DNA from: Chitinophagales bacterium
GTDB lineage: Bacteria > Bacteroidota > Bacteroidia > Chitinophagales > UBA8649
NCBI GenBank assembly: GCA_016777395.1
Contig: JADHRO010000033.1
Coordinates: forward strand, 1 to 13,362
Direction: 5' to 3'
DNA: 13,362 bases
The position numbers and the translations under genes were made by a program. Below, piece by piece: positions 1 through 6,377 of this stretch. The first letter of the stretch is position 1. Each line of letters begins with the position of its first letter. The notes beneath the pieces are model-generated. The model saw nothing but the letters and a program-made list of their open reading frames with translations, was not told where the DNA came from and made no database searches.

Positions 1-341
1 GTCATGGTTTCACCTTCTCCTAAAGAATAATGAAAAATCGTTTCCTCTGCCTGAATAATAGTAAGCACAGTTACTTTGTCAGGAGTCTCATTATTAGTGA
101 GTAATAATTTTCCATCTTCTTGTTTCCAAGTTCCATATTCGCTCATTCCCGTTACTTCAATAGAGTAGGTGTGGTTAGAATTATATGAATAAATAGGGTA
201 GCTAAAATCTTTGCCAGTGATTTTATCATCCGCTAAATTGAGGCTGACCAATTCCCAAGAACCTACAAAGGCAGGGTCATTGTGGCAGGCAAGCATTAGC
301 AGGAAGAAACAAATAAAAATAAGTTTTTTTACAATTGTCAT
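1..341 (-). CDS. Lipocalin-like lipoprotein (5' part only, runs off window start)
   Basis: Reading the minus strand from the ATG at 339-341 gives an open frame of 113 residues to the window edge; the C-terminus is missing. The N-terminus (MTIVKKLIF...) has two lysines, a hydrophobic stretch and a lipobox LMLAC with the lipidated cysteine at residue 19, so the protein should be exported and lipid-anchored. Directly after it comes a GSWELVSL segment at about residues 25-32, the usual opening strand of small lipocalin-like beta-barrel domains in Bacteroidota lipoproteins, followed by alternating strands (HTYSIEV, GTWKQEDGKLLLT). The family assignment rests on this pattern and is moderate; ligand and role are unknown. 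It is transcribed divergently from rlmH, with a TAATTTTG -7 element about 20 bases upstream of the start. Confidence 0.75.
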   Translation of the reverse strand, partial: MTIVKKLIFICFFLLMLACHNDPAFVGSWELVSLNLADDKITGKDFSYPIYSYNSNHTYSIEVTGMSEYGTWKQEDGKLLLTNNETPDKVTVLTIIQAEETIFHYSLGEGETM

Positions 342-361
342 AGGACTACATTTATAGCATT

Positions 362-369
362 CAAAATTA
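362..369 (-). promoter_or_regulatory. Putative -7 element (TAATTTTG) for the lipoprotein gene
   Basis: The minus strand reads TAATTTTG, an exact match to the Bacteroidota TAnnTTTG element, placing a start of transcription near 355 and a leader of roughly 15 bases before the lipoprotein ATG. No good -33 TTG at the usual 19-21 base spacing was found; the nearest is only 14 bases away. It lies 6 bases from the rlmH -7 element on the other strand. Confidence 0.4.
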
Positions 370-375
370 TAGAAG

Positions 376-383
376 TATGTTTG
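376..383 (+). promoter_or_regulatory. Putative -7 element (TATGTTTG) for rlmH
   Basis: TATGTTTG matches the Bacteroidota TAnnTTTG element exactly and predicts transcription starting near 390, giving a leader of about 30 bases before the ATG at 420. A -33 TTG at normal spacing is not obvious. The element includes position 381, where an in-frame TTG could be read as an upstream start, which argues that TTG is promoter rather than coding sequence. Confidence 0.45.
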
Positions 384-419
384 CAATTAAAAGTAAATAC
401 CTCGAATTATTTAGAACCT

Positions 420-893
420 ATGAAAATAAGCTTCATTACGATTGGTAAAACCTCCTTTGACTTTGTGAAAGATGCTTGTAAGCTTTACTTTACACGATTG
501 AAATTTTATACCAAATTAGAAGAGTTACTTATTGATGATGTTAAAAAAGCAGGAAATTTAAGCGCTCAACAATTAAAGACCCTAGAAGGGAAAAAAATCT
601 TAGCTAAAATTAGCAGACAGGATTTTTTAGTCTTACTTGATGAAAAAGGGAAGGCATTTAATTCTGTAGAATTTGCAAACTGGATAGAACAAAAGCAAGT
701 GCAAGGAACTTCGAATTTAGTGTTTGTAGTAGGAGGAGCTTTTGGTTTTTCAGATGAGGTATATCAGCGAGCGAATCTGCAATTGCAACTTTCTAAGATG
801 ACGTTTTCGCATCAAATTATACGCGCAATATTTGCTGAGCAATTATATCGTGCGTTTACCATAATTAAAGGAGATCCTTACCACAATAGTTAA
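420..893 (+). CDS. rlmH: 23S rRNA (pseudouridine1915-N3)-methyltransferase RlmH
   Basis: RlmH is a SPOUT-class enzyme that methylates N3 of pseudouridine 1915 in helix 69 of 23S rRNA on assembled 70S ribosomes, using SAM. The frame from the ATG at 420 gives 157 aa, close to the usual 155-160, starting MKISFITIGKT as the family does. Visible family features are the LLDEKGK segment, the glycine-rich SAM-knot region VFVVGGAFGFSDEV, and the C-terminal block KMTFSHQIIRAIFAEQLYRA ending in DPYHN. The frame extends upstream to a TTG at 381, but those 13 residues are not RlmH-like and overlap the putative promoter. The next gene starts 2 bases after the stop, so rlmH heads a three-gene cluster. Confidence 0.95.
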   Translation: MKISFITIGKTSFDFVKDACKLYFTRLKFYTKLEELLIDDVKKAGNLSAQQLKTLEGKKILAKISRQDFLVLLDEKGKAFNSVEFANWIEQKQVQGTSNLVFVVGGAFGFSDEVYQRANLQLQLSKMTFSHQIIRAIFAEQLYRAFTIIKGDPYHNS

Positions 894-895
894 GT

Positions 896-1405
896 ATGGG
901 AAAACAACTTGATCATACGAGCCATAATATTAAGGGCAAGTTTTCATTGAGCATTTTAGCCCATCAGCTAAAATCCCCTTATAATTTGGGCGTTATTTTT
1001 AGATTAGCGGATGCGCTTGGGGTAAAAAAATTATACCTATCAGGAGATACTATTCTTCCTCCAAATCGCAAAATTTCTAAAACATCTCGATCCACCGAAA
1101 AGTCCGTGCATTATGAAACAGTGGAGAGCATACCTGAATTTATTAAAAAATTGAAAAATGATGGTGTGCTGATTATTGCATTGGAACTTTGTGATAACAG
1201 TATTCCTATTGAAGAAATTATCCTCCCTGATAATGCGGAGGTTTGCTTAATTTTAGGCGAAGAAAATTACGGAGTGAGTCCAGAACTTTTAAGTGCAGCA
1301 GAAATGATTGGACATATTCCTATGCAAGGAAATAACTCATCAATGAATGTAGCAAGTGCTTGTGCAATTGCGGCCTATTCATTAATAAATAAATTAAAGA
1401 AATGA
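896..1405 (+). CDS. SpoU/TrmH-family RNA 2'-O-methyltransferase
   Basis: This 169-aa protein has all three SpoU (SPOUT) motifs. Motif 1 is NLGVIFR with N30 and the likely catalytic R36. Motif 2 is LILGEENYGVS with G121-E122. Motif 3 is IPMQGNNSSMNVASACAIAAY at 141-161, with S149 and N151 in the SAM-binding knot. Such enzymes methylate a ribose 2'-hydroxyl of tRNA or rRNA and act as dimers. It is a minimal form: no N-terminal L30e-like substrate domain as in RlmB and no long C-terminal tail as in TrmH. The target (tRNA position 18, 34 or rRNA) cannot be told from sequence alone. It sits 2 bases after rlmH, and its stop overlaps the ltaE start (ATGA), so it is clearly part of the same transcript. 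Confidence 0.9.
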   Translation: MGKQLDHTSHNIKGKFSLSILAHQLKSPYNLGVIFRLADALGVKKLYLSGDTILPPNRKISKTSRSTEKSVHYETVESIPEFIKKLKNDGVLIIALELCDNSIPIEEIILPDNAEVCLILGEENYGVSPELLSAAEMIGHIPMQGNNSSMNVASACAIAAYSLINKLKK

Positions 1406-2418
1406 TAGATTTAAGAAGTGATACTGTTACCAAACCAAGTCAAGCCATGTTAGCATCAATGATGACTGCAAAACTAGGTGATGATGTGTTTGGCGAGGAC
1501 CCAACGGTTCAAATTTTACAAAATCAATTGGCTGATCAGTTTGGTATGGAAGCAGGGTTGTTTTGCCCAAGTGGTACTATGTGCAATCAAATAGCGATGA
1601 ATGTTCATACTCGTCCATTGGATGAAATTATTTGTGATAAGTTATCTCACGTGTATTACTATGAAACGGCGGGTTATGCTTTTAATTCCGGTTGTGGCGT
1701 GCGTTTGATCGACGGTGATCAAGGGCGTATCACTGCTAAGCAAGTAGAAGAAAGCATTCAAGCAGATTTTGATTGGTTGCCGGTAAGTAAATTGGTTGTT
1801 GTTGAAAATACGTGCAACAAAGGAGGGGGCGCTGTTTATGAGATTGAGGAGCTAAGAAAGATTGCACAAATATGTAAATCAAAAGGATTAAAGCTTCATT
1901 TAGATGGTGCGCGATTTTTTAATGCACTCGTAGCAAGTCAAACAAATATTGAAGAGTATTGGGGTTTGTTTGATAGTATTTCTATCTGCTTAAGCAAAGG
2001 ATTGGGAGCACCTATTGGCTCGGTTTTGTTGGGTGACCACGCATTTATTAAACGTGCCAAGAAAGTGCGTAAAGCTTTCGGTGGAGGTATGCGTCAAGTT
2101 GGCATTTTGGCTGCAGCTGGTTTATACGCGCTAGAACATAATGTTTCGCTTCTTCAAACCGACCACAAACATGCGACACTGCTCGCTGAAGAATTGTCTC
2201 GTCAAAAGTATATTGCGAAAGTTATCACGCCCCAAACCAATATTGTAATTTTTGATTTGGAGAAAGATATTGAGCCTGCGAGATTCATCGAATATATGAA
2301 AATTAACGAGGTGATGGTGGTCCAATTTGGACCGCAAACCATACGAATGGTCACCCATTTAGATATTAGTGAAGAGGATGTGAATGCGGTAGTCAATCTA
2401 ATTAAGCGCTTCAGATAA
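1402..2418 (+). CDS. ltaE: Low-specificity L-threonine aldolase
   Basis: A fold-type I PLP enzyme that splits L-threonine/L-allo-threonine into glycine and acetaldehyde (or runs in reverse). At 338 aa it is of normal length. It opens with the family signature MIDLRSDTVTKPS and has SGTMCNQIA at 57-65. H83, in DKLSHVYYYE, is the expected ring-stacking histidine; D168, in HLDGARFFNA, should contact the pyridine nitrogen; and K199, in SICLSKGLGAPIGS, should be the Schiff-base lysine. The start overlaps the preceding methyltransferase stop by 4 bases, so translation is probably coupled. The gene ends this plus-strand cluster and faces the E2 gene convergently across 88 bases. Confidence 0.93.
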   Translation: MIDLRSDTVTKPSQAMLASMMTAKLGDDVFGEDPTVQILQNQLADQFGMEAGLFCPSGTMCNQIAMNVHTRPLDEIICDKLSHVYYYETAGYAFNSGCGVRLIDGDQGRITAKQVEESIQADFDWLPVSKLVVVENTCNKGGGAVYEIEELRKIAQICKSKGLKLHLDGARFFNALVASQTNIEEYWGLFDSISICLSKGLGAPIGSVLLGDHAFIKRAKKVRKAFGGGMRQVGILAAAGLYALEHNVSLLQTDHKHATLLAEELSRQKYIAKVITPQTNIVIFDLEKDIEPARFIEYMKINEVMVVQFGPQTIRMVTHLDISEEDVNAVVNLIKRFR

Positions 2419-2506
2419 AAGGCTTATCAAAGCGAAAATAGGCTTTACAACAATGGATTGGATAAGTAGTGAAAATAGCTAAGCTTGAGCGCATGTTTTC
2501 ATAGAT

Positions 2507-3784
2507 CTACACGAGCATCATTATTGGGTTCTCCAAATTGTTCTTTAGGTCAAGTAGGAAGTGAGTTCCTACCGCTCCATCCACTACTCGGTGATCGCAA
2601 GAGAGGGTAAGCTTCATTATATTATTTTCAATTACTTCTTTCTGCGCATTAAATGCGAGCTCTTTCTTGATACCACCTACAGCCAAAATACAAGCATCTG
2701 GAGGATTGATAACCGCTGTGAATTCGGATATGCCAAATCCGCCTAAATTAGATATGCTGAAGGTGTTTCCTTGCATTTCCTCCGGACTGATTTTTTTAGT
2801 CTTAGCTTTCTCTGCCAATTGCTTAGCTTCTGTAGCAATGTGACTTAATGATTTGTTGTCAGCAAATTTAATCACTGGAACCATTAAACCTTCAGCTACT
2901 GCAACAGCCATGCCAATATGGATATGATTGTTGTAACGAATCTTGTCCCCTAACCAGGAAGCATTGACCGCTGGATTTTTTCTTAAAGCAGCTGCTGTGG
3001 CCTTTATGACAATGTCATTAAAGGAAACTTTACTTGGGGCAAGTTCGTTGATTTTTTTCCTTGCAGCAATGGTATTGTTCATGTTTACCTCAATTGTTAG
3101 GTAAAAATGAGGCGCTTGAAATTTACTTTCACTCAATCGACGAGCAATGGTTTTACGCATTTGACTCACCCGTTCTTCCGTGTAGGATTCTTCTGCAACA
3201 ATTGTAGGTAGCTTAATAGGCGATACGTCTGACTTAATCGGCTGAATATCAGGTGCATGATCTTGAATAGGTGCATTTGTATTTACATAAGATTCAATAT
3301 CCTTCTTAACAATACGTCCCTCTTCACCACTTCCAGTTACCGTGTTGATATTAATTCCTTTATCCTCAGCCATTTTTTTGGCTAGTGGACTTGCTTTAAC
3401 TCGACCCTCCTCATTAAGTGCATTGTTTTCAGCGCTTACATCAAATTCAATGATATTGCTGTTGATCTCTTCTTCAACTTCTTCTTCTGGTTTTGATTCA
3501 ACTTCAGGTATAGTTTCTTCCACTAAAAGATGCTCAAATTCTTCTCCTTCTTCTCCTAGAATGGCCACAACGCCATTAATTGCAACAGTATCTCCGCTTT
3601 CTGCGGCAACATGCAAAACTTTGCCTTCTTGGAAAGATTCCCATTCCATTGTTGCTTTGTCTGTTTCAACTTCCGCAATGACATCTCCAGTTTCAATGGT
3701 GTCACCTACTTTAATTAATATTTCTGCAATGACACCTTCTTCCATGGTGTCGCTCATGCGAGGTAATCTTAATGCTTCTGCCAT
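2507..3784 (-). CDS. pdhC: Dihydrolipoamide acetyltransferase, E2 of a pyruvate dehydrogenase-type complex
   Basis: A 2-oxoacid dehydrogenase E2 of 425 aa that passes the acyl group from E1 to CoA and forms the core of the complex. Domains in order: one lipoyl domain (about 1-80) with lipoyl-lysine K43 in ETDKATMEWES; an acidic Glu/Ser/Pro linker (88-125); a peripheral-subunit-binding domain (about 128-165, RVKASPLAKKMAEDKGI and EEGRIVKKDIE); a second linker; and the catalytic domain (about 200-425) with H398 and D402 in DHRVVDG. The N-terminus (LPRMSDTMEEGVI) is typical of Bacteroidota pyruvate-type E2, so PDH is more likely than OGDH, but substrate is inferred. Only one lipoyl domain is present. 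No E1 or E3 gene is adjacent. A well-formed promoter lies 21-51 bases upstream of the start, so it need not depend on the genes upstream. Confidence 0.93.
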   Translation of the reverse strand: MAEALRLPRMSDTMEEGVIAEILIKVGDTIETGDVIAEVETDKATMEWESFQEGKVLHVAAESGDTVAINGVVAILGEEGEEFEHLLVEETIPEVESKPEEEVEEEINSNIIEFDVSAENNALNEEGRVKASPLAKKMAEDKGININTVTGSGEEGRIVKKDIESYVNTNAPIQDHAPDIQPIKSDVSPIKLPTIVAEESYTEERVSQMRKTIARRLSESKFQAPHFYLTIEVNMNNTIAARKKINELAPSKVSFNDIVIKATAAALRKNPAVNASWLGDKIRYNNHIHIGMAVAVAEGLMVPVIKFADNKSLSHIATEAKQLAEKAKTKKISPEEMQGNTFSISNLGGFGISEFTAVINPPDACILAVGGIKKELAFNAQKEVIENNIMKLTLSCDHRVVDGAVGTHFLLDLKNNLENPIMMLV

Positions 3785-3804
3785 TATTTTTTCATTTGAT
3801 CAAA

Positions 3805-3835
3805 CAAAGTTAATCCATTCGTTGATTGTAAGCAA
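3805..3835 (-). promoter_or_regulatory. Bacteroidota-type promoter for the E2 gene
   Basis: On the minus strand a TTG (3833-3835) is followed after exactly 20 bases by TAACTTTG (3805-3812), matching the TTG-N19-21-TAnnTTTG form of the Bacteroidota primary sigma factor. Transcription should start near 3798, giving a short A-rich leader before the ATG at 3782-3784. This is the best-formed promoter in the window. Confidence 0.65.
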
Positions 3836-3844
3836 GGAATCAAT

Positions 3845-3868
3845 CTTCAATCTTAATTAATCTTGAAG
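3845..3868 (-). promoter_or_regulatory. 24-base dyad upstream of the E2 promoter; possible operator
   Basis: CTTCAA (3845-3850) and TTGAAG (3863-3868) flank a perfect TTAATTAA centre, with a 2-base mismatch on each side. The dyad starts 9 bases upstream of the E2 -33 element, a fitting place for a regulator. Its left part also forms a tandem CAATCTT CAATCTT repeat (3841-3854). It could instead be a weak hairpin ending the methyltransferase transcript, but no T-run follows. Confidence 0.3.
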
Positions 3869-3906
3869 GAAACTAAATAAATTCTATTTATAAGTTAATA
3901 TTTCAC

Positions 3907-4623
3907 CTATTTTTTCGCTAGGAAAGCATGTAAAATAGGCCCTCTCCAACTTTTATGCGCCTTTATCTGGATGGATTTGAATTGTGCCGAAATCATTTTT
4001 TCTTCTACTTCTTTCGGGGTCAGGAAGGTTAAAACGCTTTTAGCTAAATAGGTGTAGATTTTAGAACTTCCTGATAAGATTGTGCAAAATGGAACGATAA
4101 ATCCATAACTCAAAATACCCCAATAGTATTTTGCCCAGCTTTTATTGGCTAATGAATAATCATGGATACAAATTTTACCGCCTGGCTTCAATAGCTTGTA
4201 TAGTTGATTTAGGCACTTATCATAGTCTGGCATATTGCGCAAACCATAAGCCATGAAGATGGCATCAAAACTTTCCTCTGGAAAATCTAAGGCCATCGCA
4301 TCTTGCAACTCAAAAGACATTTTACCTGCTTTTATCTCTTCGGCAAACTTTTCATTGGCCACCTTAAGCATTCCTTCTGAATTATCAATACCCGTTATTG
4401 TTCCAGTTTTGATATAAGGCAGGCATGCTGAGGATGATTTCCCAGTCCCGCAACATAGGTCTAGCACTTTTTCATCGCCTTCAAGTCCCAGCCATTTAGC
4501 GCTGTTATCTAAATCTTCTTGATAGCCTTGACTCAGATAGGTAGCGAAGTCGTACTTAGACGCCACGTTATTAAATTCTTTTGGAACAAGTACTTTATTT
4601 TCGATTAAGTTTATTTTGGTCAT
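3907..4623 (-). CDS. Class I SAM-dependent methyltransferase, UbiE/MenG-like
   Basis: A 238-aa Rossmann-fold methyltransferase. Motif I is VLDLCCGTGKSS at 53-64, the acidic post-I residue is D80 in GTITGIDNSEGM, and motif II/III is seen as FDAIFMAYGLRNMPDY (119-134) and LLKPGGKICIHDYS (144-157). GLRN followed by D..KCLNQLYKLLKPGGK closely follows UbiE/MenG, which C-methylate ubiquinone or menaquinone precursors. However, motif I is CCGTG instead of the usual (A/G)(T/G)GTG, and the C-terminal third (YYWGILSYGFIVPFCTILSGSS, about 167-188) is more hydrophobic and differs. It may be a paralogue working on another lipid-like substrate; the true MenG should be elsewhere in the genome. The gene follows the photolyase by 24 bases on the same strand, so they are probably co-transcribed. 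Confidence 0.75.
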   Translation of the reverse strand: MTKINLIENKVLVPKEFNNVASKYDFATYLSQGYQEDLDNSAKWLGLEGDEKVLDLCCGTGKSSSACLPYIKTGTITGIDNSEGMLKVANEKFAEEIKAGKMSFELQDAMALDFPEESFDAIFMAYGLRNMPDYDKCLNQLYKLLKPGGKICIHDYSLANKSWAKYYWGILSYGFIVPFCTILSGSSKIYTYLAKSVLTFLTPKEVEEKMISAQFKSIQIKAHKSWRGPILHAFLAKK

Positions 4624-4647
4624 TTTATGGTTTTTAGCTAATAATTC

Positions 4648-5946
4648 TTATTGATTTACGGCTTCTTTATAGGTTTTTAATGCGCGCGCTCGACTTATTT
4701 TCCTATCAACAATAACTTCAGGGTATTTAGTTTCATCTAAATATTCAGGCACCCACTTTTCAATGTAGATAAAATCAGGATCGAATTTTTTCTGTTGACT
4801 ATCTGGATTAAAAATTCTAAAATAGGGCGCTGCATCGCAGCCACTGCCTGCGGCCCACTGCCAACCACCATTATTGGCTGATAAATCAAAGTCTAAAAGT
4901 TTTTGTGCAAAATAAGCTTCTCCCCATCTCCAATCTATTAATAGATCTTTGACCAAGAAGCTCGCGACAATCATTCGAACTCTGTTATGCATAAATCCAG
5001 TTTTGTTGAGTTCTCTCATTCCCGCATCTATGATTGGAAATCCTGTATTTCCTTCACACCAAGCTTTAAATTCTGCTTCATTATTTCTCCATTCAATTTT
5101 ATCGTATTTGGCTCTAAACGCTTGGTTAACAACGTGGGGATAGTGCCAAAGAATCATCATATAAAACTCTCGCCAAATCAACTCATTGAGGTAGGTTTCA
5201 TTGCTTTTTTTTGCCAGACGAGCCAATTCTCGTATGGATATAGTACCAAACCGAAGGTGAACAGATAAACGAGTTGTACCGAGCTTAGAAGGGAAATTTC
5301 TGGTCAGTTCGTATTTCTTTATAATGGATAATTGTGGATCTCTGTCTGGGAAATCAATAGTAGTCTCAAGGAATCCTAGGTCTTTTAAAGAAGGCATTTC
5401 ACTGGACTTGTCTTGCCAAAAATTATCGCCCAATTCCTGGCTAGGAAAAGACTTGAAGGATTCAGTATCCAATGCAGCTTTCCATTTTTTTGAATAGGGT
5501 GTAAAAACGTTATATGCCTTGCCATCATCTTTTGTCACTTCGTCTTTTTCAAAAATAACTTGATCCTTGAAATCCTTGAATTCGATTTGATGACCTATGC
5601 ATAGGCTGTTAATCTTTTGATCCCGCTGCAGGGCGTAGGGCTCATAGTCACGATTGCAATAAACAGTATGAATATTAAAATCGCTAAATAGTTGCTTGAA
5701 AATTTCTTCTGGTTTACCATGAAGCACTTTCAAAGCGCTTCCAGATGCATTTAAAGTTGCATTTATTTTTTGCAATTCTTCGTAAATAAACTCAACGCGG
5801 GCATCTTGCTTGTCTTCAAGTTTTTCTAATATTTCCGTATCAAAAATAAAAATTGGAAGCACGGGAAGGCCTTTACTTAAAGCTTGGAACAAGCCATGAT
5901 TGTCGTGAAGTCTTAAGTCTCTTCTAAACCAAAATATTGAAATCAT
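4648..5946 (-). CDS. phrB: Deoxyribodipyrimidine photolyase (class I CPD photolyase)
   Basis: A light-driven flavoprotein of 432 aa that splits cyclobutane pyrimidine dimers in DNA. The N-terminal alpha/beta antenna domain begins ISIFWFRRDLRLHDN; the helical FAD domain covers about 200-432. FAD and substrate motifs are intact: LGTTRLSVHLRFGTIS (222-237), ELIWREFY with W258 at the lesion-contact position, TGFMHNRVRMI, and NNGGWQWAAGSGCDAAPYFR. All three tryptophans of the electron-transfer triad are present by alignment with E. coli W306/W359/W382: W296, W339 and W364. The Asn-Asn pair N358-N359 is at the flavin N5 site. These features fit a working repair photolyase, not a cryptochrome-DASH. 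It is first in a probable two-gene unit with the downstream methyltransferase. Confidence 0.94.
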   Translation of the reverse strand: MISIFWFRRDLRLHDNHGLFQALSKGLPVLPIFIFDTEILEKLEDKQDARVEFIYEELQKINATLNASGSALKVLHGKPEEIFKQLFSDFNIHTVYCNRDYEPYALQRDQKINSLCIGHQIEFKDFKDQVIFEKDEVTKDDGKAYNVFTPYSKKWKAALDTESFKSFPSQELGDNFWQDKSSEMPSLKDLGFLETTIDFPDRDPQLSIIKKYELTRNFPSKLGTTRLSVHLRFGTISIRELARLAKKSNETYLNELIWREFYMMILWHYPHVVNQAFRAKYDKIEWRNNEAEFKAWCEGNTGFPIIDAGMRELNKTGFMHNRVRMIVASFLVKDLLIDWRWGEAYFAQKLLDFDLSANNGGWQWAAGSGCDAAPYFRIFNPDSQQKKFDPDFIYIEKWVPEYLDETKYPEVIVDRKISRARALKTYKEAVNQ

Positions 5947-6047
5947 ATGTTCAAAACGTTTATTTTTAAGAGTTGTTTATCTACTTTTTAATTTAAATTG
6001 ATGAAAGGTATAAGTTTATCTATTTGATTGCTTTACTTTTAACTTTA

Positions 6048-6055
6048 CAAATGTA
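6048..6055 (-). promoter_or_regulatory. Putative -7 element (TACATTTG) for the photolyase gene
   Basis: The minus strand reads TACATTTG, an exact TAnnTTTG match, about 100 bases upstream of the photolyase ATG (5944-5946). It is the only exact match in this gap on that strand. A -33 TTG at the expected spacing is missing, so confidence is limited. The predicted leader of about 95 bases is long for this group. Confidence 0.35.
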
Positions 6056-6091
6056 TAAAAACATAGTTGACTCTTCCTTTTGTTTTTTGTT

Positions 6092-6132
6092 ATTATTTAA
6101 AAGCAGAGACCTTCCTCTATTTTTTAAATAAT
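6092..6132. repeat. Long A/T-rich inverted repeat (hairpin)
   Basis: ATTATTTAAAA (6092-6102) is the exact reverse complement of TTTTAAATAAT (6122-6132). Inside, AGAG (6105-6108) pairs with CTCT (6115-6118) around a 6-base loop ACCTTC, with a small asymmetric internal loop between the two stems. It is not flanked by a converging gene end, so it is not an obvious terminator. It lies upstream of the photolyase -7 element. Confidence 0.55.
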
Positions 6133-6377
6133 CTATTAAGGATTAATGGATGAGCTAAAGGGGCTAATTTATTCTTATCCTATTGAGTTGAAAACTTTAG
6201 CAATACTGCCAAAACATTGTGAACGATTCATATCATCTAAGCTTATAGTTCTGTCACCAAGATGGTGTGACTGAATTGAAAGAGCGAAAAGTATGCTTAG
6301 ACAAGAATAAATAAGTAGATTTTTTTCATGTTTCTTAGGAGGTTTTTGCTAAATTTATAAGCTAATACACGCAAGCT

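Larger units (their letters stand above)
5947..6377. other. 431-base divergent intergenic region
   Basis: This gap lies between the divergent photolyase and PNGase-like genes. It holds a putative photolyase -7 element (6048-6055), a long imperfect hairpin (6092-6132), a short GTCAC/GTGAC dyad (6253-6271) and an unlikely 42-codon frame (6146-6274). A weak TAAATTTA (6350-6357), one mismatch from TAnnTTTG, could serve the PNGase-like gene, but no -33 partner is visible. I see no tRNA, riboswitch or recognisable coding sequence. Confidence 0.6.

Noticed and set aside
2429..2446. AAAGC/GCTTT hairpin between the convergent ltaE and E2 genes
   Set aside because: Only a 5-base stem with an 8-base loop and no T-run on either strand; too weak to call a terminator.
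3342..3860. 172-codon plus-strand frame opposite the E2 gene
   Set aside because: Its Ser/Thr/Leu-rich product is the mirror of the Glu/Lys-rich E2 linker and lipoyl region, which has clear domain motifs on the minus strand.
6253..6271. GTCAC/GTGAC dyad as a possible RNA hairpin or operator
   Set aside because: Only 4-5 paired bases with competing pairings, and no promoter or gene end next to it.
6337..6342. Perfect AGGAGG upstream of the PNGase-like gene
   Set aside because: It lies 35 bases from the ATG and no usable start follows at 5-10 bases; a nearby TTG at 6346 meets a stop after four codons. Shine-Dalgarno sites are also little used in Bacteroidota.
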